Positions 7,126-12,211 of a stretch of 12,211 nucleotides of DNA are shown piece by piece. Source of the DNA: Actinomycetota bacterium (lineage in GTDB: Bacteria > Actinomycetota > Actinomycetes > Nanopelagicales > Nanopelagicaceae). Under the pieces are notes generated by a model, which saw only the letters and a list, made by a program, of their open reading frames with translations, did not search any database and was not told the DNA's origin. Within the stretch, counting starts at the first letter, position 1, and each line of letters opens with the position of its first letter. The stretch covers positions 1 through 12,211 of the forward strand of contig SXMA01000008.1 of assembly GCA_005777515.1 (NCBI GenBank), read 5' to 3'. Made by a program: the position numbers and the translations under genes.

Positions 7126-7166
7126 GATACAGTGGCGCGGTTTGCGCCACTGTATCTCTCTTTTTT
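7126..7166 (+). terminator. Intrinsic terminator/attenuator between binding-protein gene and permease pair 2
   Basis: The arms GATACAGTGGCGC (7126-7138) and GCGCCACTGTATC (7144-7156) form a perfect 13-bp stem with a five-base loop. TCTC and six T residues (7161-7166) follow. This is a textbook Rho-independent terminator. Only 23 bases separate it from the dppB-like start at 7190, and no promoter fits there, so the permeases are probably expressed by partial read-through. That would keep binding protein in excess over permease. Confidence 0.85.
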
Positions 7167-7189
7167 GTTCAGTTTCAAAGGAGGTTGAA

Positions 7190-8734
7190 ATGCTGGCGTA
7201 TGTGATTCGCCGTCTCGGCATCCTATTTCTAATACTTTTCGGGTCTAGCTTTATTCTTTATAACCTAGCAGCAATCTCGGGCGATCCAATTGGTGAATTG
7301 CGTTTTTCAGATGATCCAGGCGCGGCTCAAGCAATTATTGATTTAACCCGCCAGCTCAGCCTAGATGTTCCGCCGCCGCTTCGTTACTTCATTTGGCTTA
7401 AAGGTGTTGTGGGTATTTTCTGGGGTAAGGCTGACTTCGGATTGACTCGAGATAGTTTAAGCGTGGCAACAGAAATTGGAAATGCAATACCAGTCAGCAT
7501 TCGGCTCGTTTTCGTAGCAACTTTTGTGGCTATTGTAATTGGTATTGCAATTGGCATTGCTAGTGCTCTTCGTCAGTACTCACGCTTTGATTACTCAATG
7601 ACATTTTTTGCTTTTCTACTTTTTTCCCTTCCTATATTTTGGGTGGCAGTACTTCTGAAACAATATATGGCAATTCAATTTAATAATTTCTTATCAGAGC
7701 CAAAGATACCTTTTGGATGGCTCTTAACTTTGAGTTCACTAACTGCAGTTTTTTGGGCCTCTGTATTGACACGAAGCAGGGGAAAGTTCTGGATGACCTT
7801 CTCAACAGTATTCATATCTACTGCTGTTTTGATAAAGACTCTGGAGACTCTGGAATGGTTCACTAATCCAAGACTTGGACCGATAGCAGTCTTCATCTTT
7901 TCAATTGTAATCGCATTTGCGGTAACACACCTCTCGGTTGGTCTATCAAATCGAACTGCACTGAATTCATCTCTAACCATGTCAGTATTCACCCTTGGGT
8001 GGTATTTTGCTATCCAGCCAATTTTCAATTCCCAAATCTCTCTTTTGCAGATCTTAGGATTAGGGGTGGTTGTAATCCTTGTGGCAACAATTACCGCATT
8101 GTTCTTCTCGAGAATAGATCGCGGTCCACTGATAAGAACGACGGTTCTGACTGCTCTTCTCTCAGCCTTCTTGATTGTGGTTGATAAGTACATGAGAACT
8201 TGGAGTTCTTATATGAGTGAAGATGCGGTGAATTACCGCCCAGTGCCAACTTTTGGCCAATCGAAGCCTCTTTTGCCGCAAGAGGACTATTGGATAAGAA
8301 CCCTAGATATTCTGGTTCATCTCCTGCTACCGACAATCGCATTAACTTTGATTTCTCTAGCGGGGTATGTTCGCTTCTCAAGAGGAACACTTCTTGAGGT
8401 CTTAAATCAGGACTACATTAGAACTGCTAGAGCTAAGGGATTAACTGAGCGCACAGTGATTATGCGCCATGCATTTAGAAATACACTGATTCCGCTAACT
8501 ACAATTTTGGTGGCAGATGTAGTGGGTATTATTGGGGGCGCTATTATTACCGAGCGAGTATTTGGTTGGTATGGAATGGGCACTCTGTTTAATAGAGCAA
8601 TTTCAACAGTGGACTTAAATTTGCTAATGGGAGTCTTTTTCATAACTGCTACTTTGGCTGTCTTGGCCAACTTAATTGCGGACTTGCTCTACTCAGCCCT
8701 TGATCCCCGTATTAGAGCAGGGAGTGGCAAGTGA
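7190..8734 (+). CDS. DppB/OppB-type ABC importer permease with large extra membrane domain (copy 2)
   Basis: Paralogue of the permease at 185-1729 and exactly the same length, 514 residues, when started at ATG 7190. That start has AAAGGAGG at 7177-7184 with a five-base spacer. A longer reading from TTG 7142 would begin inside the terminator stem and is unlikely. The N-terminus (MLAYVIRRLG, FGSSFILYN), the EAA docking loop (DYIRTARAKGLTERTV then RHAFRNT) and the C-terminus (LLYSALDPRIR) match copy 1 closely. The extra membrane region at about residues 181-340 is present but much more diverged, keeping PRLGP, LSVGLS, RIDRGP and VNYRP. Its stop lies within the GTGA overlap with the next gene. 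It would form the channel with the DppC-like protein at 8731-9816 and take substrate from the binding protein at 5234-7078. Confidence 0.9.
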   Translation: MLAYVIRRLGILFLILFGSSFILYNLAAISGDPIGELRFSDDPGAAQAIIDLTRQLSLDVPPPLRYFIWLKGVVGIFWGKADFGLTRDSLSVATEIGNAIPVSIRLVFVATFVAIVIGIAIGIASALRQYSRFDYSMTFFAFLLFSLPIFWVAVLLKQYMAIQFNNFLSEPKIPFGWLLTLSSLTAVFWASVLTRSRGKFWMTFSTVFISTAVLIKTLETLEWFTNPRLGPIAVFIFSIVIAFAVTHLSVGLSNRTALNSSLTMSVFTLGWYFAIQPIFNSQISLLQILGLGVVVILVATITALFFSRIDRGPLIRTTVLTALLSAFLIVVDKYMRTWSSYMSEDAVNYRPVPTFGQSKPLLPQEDYWIRTLDILVHLLLPTIALTLISLAGYVRFSRGTLLEVLNQDYIRTARAKGLTERTVIMRHAFRNTLIPLTTILVADVVGIIGGAIITERVFGWYGMGTLFNRAISTVDLNLLMGVFFITATLAVLANLIADLLYSALDPRIRAGSGK

Positions 8735-9816
8735 GAGTTTTTAAGTTTGATAAAAATAAAGGAACAAAAGAAAATCTTGACTTGAGTGGTGAAAATGCAA
8801 TTGCCAACAAAGAAACTGCTGGCCTTAGTCAGAGTCAGATCGTCCTTAAACGCTTTTTGCGTCATAGAGCGGCGGTTTTCTCTGTAGGCATGCTTGTTTC
8901 AATAATTATTTTTGTTTTCTCGGCGATTGATTCAAAGATTGGTCCGATTTCCATTAATGGATGGTGGAAGCACAAAACCGATGACCTTCCACCATTGCTC
9001 TATGAAGGTTGCCCTGGGGGAACTGTTGGTTGCCCGACTATCTCAATGAGACCAAAATGGCTCGGGGGAGCAGGAATTGCTTTGGGGGAGCACCCATTTG
9101 GCCAAGATGACATTGGCCGAGACTACTTTGCGCTAGTCATGCGAGGTGCGCAGAGATCAGTGATGGTTATGTTCATCATTGGGTTTTTCGCAGCAACAAT
9201 AGGGATTGTTGTTGGAGCTATTGCTGGATACTTTAGGGGCTGGATTGATGCTGTATTGATGCGCTTCACAGACTTTATTATCACCATACCTTCAGTAATT
9301 ATAGGAGCGGTGATTGGCGCTAAATTTGGCAACCTAGGGGCAGCAGTCTTGGCTGTTTACTTGGGTCTTTTTGCATGGACTGGCCTTTCAAGACTTGTTA
9401 GAGGGGAATTCCTTTCGCTTCGAGAAAGGGAATTTGTGGATGCCGCCAGAGTGGCAGGGGCGTCCGCTCGCCGTATTATCTTTAAACATATTCTGCCAAA
9501 TGCCGTAGGAGTAATTATTGTCTCGGTTACTCTACTTCTATCAGGAGCGATTTTGCTTGAGACTGCGCTTTCATATCTGGGCTTTGGGGTTGTTTCACCG
9601 GATGTCTCACTTGGCCTCTTGATAAGCAACTATCAGGCTGCTTTCTCCACTCGCCCTTGGCTTTTTTGGTATCCAGGATTCTTTATTATTGCAATTGCGC
9701 TCTCTATCAATTTCATTGGAGATGGGTTAAGGGATGCCTTTGATCCAAGACAAAAAAGGGCGATAAGCAAAAAAGAGAGATTGCGTGCGATGGTTGGCAT
9801 TAGAAACAAAGAATAG
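8731..9816 (+). CDS. DppC/OppC-type ABC importer permease (copy 2)
   Basis: A 361-residue partner permease, paralogous along its whole length to the protein at 1726-2817. It has the OppC-N type first helix (RFLRHRAAVFSVGMLV), the hallmark HPFGQDDIGRD at residues 121-131, the EAA docking loop at about 232-254 (REREFVDAARVAGASARR) and the end FIGDGLRDAFDPRQ. The two loop cysteines, C94 and C101, keep the spacing seen in copy 1. The start is GTG 8731, overlapping the dppB stop by four bases, with a ribosome site inside the dppB end (CAGGGAG region, about 8719-8724). No later start preserves the N-terminal similarity (GENAI-NKET-GLSQ-QIV). No ATPase gene follows; the fused ATPase at 3453-5099 is the likely energy source. 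The stop is two bases from the stop of the opposing PH-domain gene. Confidence 0.92.
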   Translation: MRVFKFDKNKGTKENLDLSGENAIANKETAGLSQSQIVLKRFLRHRAAVFSVGMLVSIIIFVFSAIDSKIGPISINGWWKHKTDDLPPLLYEGCPGGTVGCPTISMRPKWLGGAGIALGEHPFGQDDIGRDYFALVMRGAQRSVMVMFIIGFFAATIGIVVGAIAGYFRGWIDAVLMRFTDFIITIPSVIIGAVIGAKFGNLGAAVLAVYLGLFAWTGLSRLVRGEFLSLREREFVDAARVAGASARRIIFKHILPNAVGVIIVSVTLLLSGAILLETALSYLGFGVVSPDVSLGLLISNYQAAFSTRPWLFWYPGFFIIAIALSINFIGDGLRDAFDPRQKRAISKKERLRAMVGIRNKE

Positions 9817-9818
9817 AG

Positions 9819-10394
9819 TTATCTAAATAGAATCAATAGAAAACTTATCGCAATAGGAATAAAGAAAATATTGCTAATCCTGTTTGATTCTGCAGCTACT
9901 TTGCTCTCCAAACTTCTCCTTCTTATCCACTCTTGACGAGATATATAGGCAGCTGCGCCGGAATCTGTCAGCGGGGAGTCGCTTGGCCGAACTAGTTCAC
10001 TATTTTCAAGATTTACTCCACGAAAGTCAGTGGGATGTACTCTCTTGAAGTGATAGCGGCTCGGCGCAACTGCAGCCCAGGCCTTTATTGTTTTATCCTG
10101 CAAAGTCAGAGTCAGGCAGTATTTGGTTTCAATGGCTGAAATATATTGCCAAGGGATTTTATGAGTGCTTAGTGGATTGATAACTTCAATATGTGAAGTG
10201 TAGATATTCAACTTTGGGCGAATCATAACCAAGTGAATTAGGGCTGCGATGATATAAAGATAGGGAGCTGAGGAAATCAACTCCTCTCGGCTCCCATAGA
10301 AAAGGCTTTGGGCGAGAGAGCCAAGAATCAATCCGATTCCTAAATATCCAAGGAGCACTGAACTGGTCGCCCTAAATGTTGAGATTTTCTCCAT
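9819..10394 (-). CDS. PH-domain-containing membrane protein, convergent with dppC-like gene (copy 2)
   Basis: A 191-residue paralogue of the protein at 2814-3413. It has two N-terminal hydrophobic segments (about 12-32 and 42-58), IRPKLNIYTSHIEVINP leading into a PH-like beta region with W82, the basic motif APSRYHFKRVHP (110-121), SGAA (145-148) and a C-terminal membrane helix (about 174-190). A Shine-Dalgarno AGGG (reverse strand, 10405-10402) lies seven bases before the ATG at 10394. The gene ends two bases from the dppC-like stop, with no terminator between, and is divergent from the dioxygenase gene. Sequence similarity to copy 1 is moderate, but architecture, length and position are the same. 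Its function is unknown. A membrane-anchored PH fold could bind a protein partner, and the repeated linkage makes the importer a candidate. Confidence 0.78.
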   Translation of the reverse strand: MEKISTFRATSSVLLGYLGIGLILGSLAQSLFYGSREELISSAPYLYIIAALIHLVMIRPKLNIYTSHIEVINPLSTHKIPWQYISAIETKYCLTLTLQDKTIKAWAAVAPSRYHFKRVHPTDFRGVNLENSELVRPSDSPLTDSGAAAYISRQEWIRRRSLESKVAAESNRISNIFFIPIAISFLLILFR

Positions 10395-10534
10395 AGCCAG
10401 ACCCTACTAGCCTGCCAGATGAATCAATACTGCTCAGGAAAGTCACTTGTGGCACCTTACTTAAGCCACTAGGCTCAAATATAGAAAGTTCATAGAAGTA
10501 CTTAATCATTCCAGGACAGAGGGCGGTTATCGAG
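10395..10534. promoter_or_regulatory. Divergent intergenic region between PH-domain gene and dioxygenase gene
   Basis: These 140 bases should hold promoters for both neighbours. On the forward strand TATAGA at 10480-10485 is a plausible -10 box, but no good -35 box stands at the right distance (TTACTT at 10457-10462 is weak). GTGGC at 10449-10453 and GCCAC at 10465-10469 form an interrupted inverted repeat that could be an operator or small hairpin just upstream. No regulator gene is adjacent. Confidence 0.3.
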
Positions 10535-11695
10535 ATGAGTAAATCGGTTTCTCTAGAAGCCTTTGGCCTTTCAAAAGAATTTGGCTATATGCAGCACCGC
10601 GATCCAGTCACATCACTCTCTGCTGCAAATGGCGCTTGGGATGAGATGGCGCGAAATTTGCCGAAGTACTTGATGGGCTCAGATTTTAGATCCCGAGTTA
10701 AATCACTGCCACCTTTCAAAATCGATGCGCTAGCAAGTGAGGGCGAAGTTAGACGGGCAATGCTCGCCCTTTCCTATATCGGCATGGCCTATCAATGGTC
10801 AGAAAATGAAGCAGCCCATGTGATTCCAGCAGTTCTTGCAAAGCCTTGGTATGAGCTAGGGGTCAAAGTTGGTCGCCCGCCAATTCTTAGTTATGTCTCA
10901 TACTCAATTGATAATTGGTATCGCCTCGATCAAAGCAAGGAAATTGAATGCGGCAATATCGCCCTCTTGCAATGCTTTCTTGGGGGACAGGATGAAGAGT
11001 GGTTCATCCTTATTCACATTGATATCGAGAAGAAGGCTGGAATCGCGCTTCATGCCATTGAACTAGCCCAGAAGGCAGTTGTTGCTAATGACAGCGATGC
11101 ACTAGATATCGCTCTTACTCAACTGCGAGATGGCATCAAGAGCATGTATGACGTCCTTGCCAGAATGCCAGAGAAGTGTGATCCATATGTTTATTTCCAT
11201 AGGGTCAGGCCATATATCTTCGGCTGGCGCAATAACCCAGCTCTTCCAAATGGCGTTGTCTATGAAGGCGTTGAGGCCCTTGGCGGCAAGGGAATGACCT
11301 ATCGAGGAGAGACTGGCGCTCAGAGCGCGATTGTTCCAGCACTTGATGGAGTCCTAGGAATTGAACATGAGAGAGATGAGCTGCGGGAGTATTTAATGGA
11401 GATGCGCGAATATATGCCTCCCAAGCATGTGGCATTTATTGAAGCCGTTGAGGCAGGTCCATCGGTTAGAGAGTTTGTTAAGAAGGTCAATCGCGACTCA
11501 ACAACAGAGCTCTTTAATCAATCTGTTGAGCTAGTTGCAGATTTTAGAGCGATGCATCTTGAATATGCTGGGCAATATATTCATGCCCAGGCCCAGAAGG
11601 CCCCAGGAAACCCCTCAGCTGTTGGTACGGGAGGGACTCCCTTCATGACCTATCTTCGCAAGCATCGAGATGAAACAAAGGCGCAGAGCCTCTAA
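10535..11695 (+). CDS. Indoleamine 2,3-dioxygenase-type heme enzyme (tryptophan to N-formylkynurenine)
   Basis: A 386-residue cytoplasmic heme dioxygenase of the IDO family, expected to open the indole ring of tryptophan with O2. It aligns from end to end with human IDO1 as I recall that sequence. Matching blocks are PPILSY..S.DNW (115-128), RPYIFGW..NPALPNGVVYEG (225-245), GAQSAIVPALDGVLGI (261-276), YMPPKH (293-298), PSVREFV (309-315), FRAMHLEYAGQYI (337-349) and GTGGT near 364-368. His341 corresponds to the proximal heme ligand (human His346), Arg225 to Arg231 and Phe221 to Phe227. At the position of human Ser167 this protein has His161, the residue type used there by tryptophan 2,3-dioxygenases. 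The ATG at 10535 preserves N-terminal similarity; its ribosome site (GAGGG at 10519-10523) is distant and weak. No other kynurenine-pathway gene is in the window. The gene ends overlapping the reverse-strand protease gene by four bases. Confidence 0.9.
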   Translation: MSKSVSLEAFGLSKEFGYMQHRDPVTSLSAANGAWDEMARNLPKYLMGSDFRSRVKSLPPFKIDALASEGEVRRAMLALSYIGMAYQWSENEAAHVIPAVLAKPWYELGVKVGRPPILSYVSYSIDNWYRLDQSKEIECGNIALLQCFLGGQDEEWFILIHIDIEKKAGIALHAIELAQKAVVANDSDALDIALTQLRDGIKSMYDVLARMPEKCDPYVYFHRVRPYIFGWRNNPALPNGVVYEGVEALGGKGMTYRGETGAQSAIVPALDGVLGIEHERDELREYLMEMREYMPPKHVAFIEAVEAGPSVREFVKKVNRDSTTELFNQSVELVADFRAMHLEYAGQYIHAQAQKAPGNPSAVGTGGTPFMTYLRKHRDETKAQSL

Positions 11696-12211
11696 TAAGC
11701 CTTAGCGCCCCATCTATTGGTGAGCCAGATAAAAATAGGAACCATAATTACTGAAAATAGCGCAGCTGCTCCCCAGGCCACCTCTGGCACGCTAAGCAGA
11801 CTAACTGAGGGAAGGGCTGAATCTTGGCTCGATACTAGAAGCGCTGCTAGTAAGTTATTGGCAAAGTGGGCGCCGATAGCAAGCTCCAGGCTCTGATCTC
11901 GATAAGTCACCCAGGCCAACATAAATCCTGTTGCTCCATAGCTAATGATCGGAAAGAGAAGTTCGTTGCCCGCTACTTCAGGATTTGCAAGATGAAGAAG
12001 TGAGAAAATCGCGCCGCTAAGAATTGAGATGCTCCATTGCTTCTTCTTGCCATTATCAAGCCAGCGCTGAATCCAGCCCCTAAAGAAAAGCTCCTCTGCT
12101 GTGGTTTGAATCGGCAGGAGAGTAAATGCAATTAGTAAATAGGGCAGAAAAGCTGAAGCTTTAAAGCTAAAAGTGTAGGAATCCCAATTGAGGATTAAAT
12201 CAAAGGAGCCA
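11692..12211 (-). CDS. CPBP family intramembrane metalloprotease (CAAX/Abi), N-terminus beyond the window
   Basis: The open frame continues to the window edge, so 172 C-terminal residues are visible and the start lies outside. All three CPBP (PF02517) motifs are present: EELFFRGW, with the EExxxR glutamates at 12091-12096 and Arg at 12079-12081; FSLLHL, with His at 11992-11994; and GAHFANN, with His at 11866-11868 followed by Asn. Hydrophobic segments surround them, as expected for a glutamate/histidine intramembrane protease. Family members cleave prenylated proteins in eukaryotes; in bacteria roles are varied (bacteriocin immunity, signalling) and often unknown. An internal methionine at 11922 is not a credible start, since it would remove the first two motifs. 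The stop overlaps the dioxygenase stop by four bases with no terminator between. No functional link to that gene is implied. Confidence 0.88.
   Translation of the reverse strand, partial: GSFDLILNWDSYTFSFKASAFLPYLLIAFTLLPIQTTAEELFFRGWIQRWLDNGKKKQWSISILSGAIFSLLHLANPEVAGNELLFPIISYGATGFMLAWVTYRDQSLELAIGAHFANNLLAALLVSSQDSALPSVSLLSVPEVAWGAAALFSVIMVPIFIWLTNRWGAKAY

Larger units (their letters stand above)
5234..10394. repeat. Importer cassette copy 2: binding protein, dppB, dppC, reverse PH gene
   Basis: Right member of the paralogous pair, complete in the window. It differs from copy 1 in the spacer between binding protein and dppB: here two intrinsic terminators, in copy 1 a long hairpin plus a promoter-like sequence. 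No ATPase gene follows it. The two copies are too diverged at nucleotide level to be a recent or recombinogenic direct repeat. Confidence 0.85.

Noticed and set aside
7142..7189. TTG extension of the second DppB-like permease by 16 residues
   Set aside because: The TTG lies inside the terminator loop and stem. AAAGGAGG supports ATG 7190, which gives exactly the length of the paralogue.
7675..8193. Reverse open frame of 172 codons inside the second DppB-like gene
   Set aside because: It lies fully within a well-supported coding region, shows no recognisable domain, and the corresponding place in the first copy has no equivalent frame.
11692..11922. Reading the CPBP protease as a short 76-residue gene starting at the methionine at 11922
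   Set aside because: The frame stays open to the window edge, and the upstream part contains the essential EExxxR and first histidine motifs, so the gene is cut by the window rather than short.

Overview
The window is chromosomal bacterial DNA with dense coding, short intergenic gaps, clear Shine-Dalgarno sites and some GTG starts. Base composition is A+T-rich for an actinobacterium. The permease and ATPase sequences, and the bacterial PH-domain membrane proteins, look most like Actinobacteria. I suspect a streamlined freshwater lineage of the Nanopelagicales (acI) type. That is an inference from style; the window holds no rRNA or other phylogenetic marker.

Positions 1 to about 10,400 hold a peptide-type (Dpp/Opp) ABC importer locus built from two paralogous cassettes. 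Cassette 1 is the tail of a solute-binding protein gene (1-36), a DppB-like permease (185-1729), a DppC-like permease (1726-2817) and a reverse-strand PH-domain membrane protein (2814-3413). Cassette 2 has the same order and orientation: a complete solute-binding protein (5234-7078), DppB-like permease (7190-8734), DppC-like permease (8731-9816) and reverse-strand PH-domain protein (9819-10394). Between them lies one ATPase gene with two nucleotide-binding domains, a DppD-DppF fusion (3453-5099), the only ATPase visible. The simplest reading is two importers, with different binding proteins and diverged outer loops, powered by one shared ATPase. The cytoplasmic ATPase-docking loops are almost identical in the two copies, which fits this.

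Expression signals sit mainly around the binding-protein genes. A 16-bp perfect hairpin and a promoter-like sequence follow the first binding-protein gene. Two tandem intrinsic terminators follow the second, so each permease pair is probably made at a lower level than its binding protein. In both cassettes dppB and dppC overlap by four bases (GTGA). The reverse-strand PH gene splits cassette 1 from the ATPase gene, so any read-through transcript to the ATPase must be antisense to it (a non-contiguous operon layout).

The right end is different. A forward gene (10535-11695) encodes a clear indoleamine 2,3-dioxygenase-type heme enzyme, which opens the indole ring of tryptophan in the kynurenine route. 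It has the proximal heme histidine, and a histidine where human IDO1 has Ser167. It meets tail to tail, with a 4-base overlap, a reverse-strand CPBP (CAAX/Abi) intramembrane protease cut by the window end (11692-12211). No RNA genes, CRISPR arrays, insertion sequences or attachment sites were seen.
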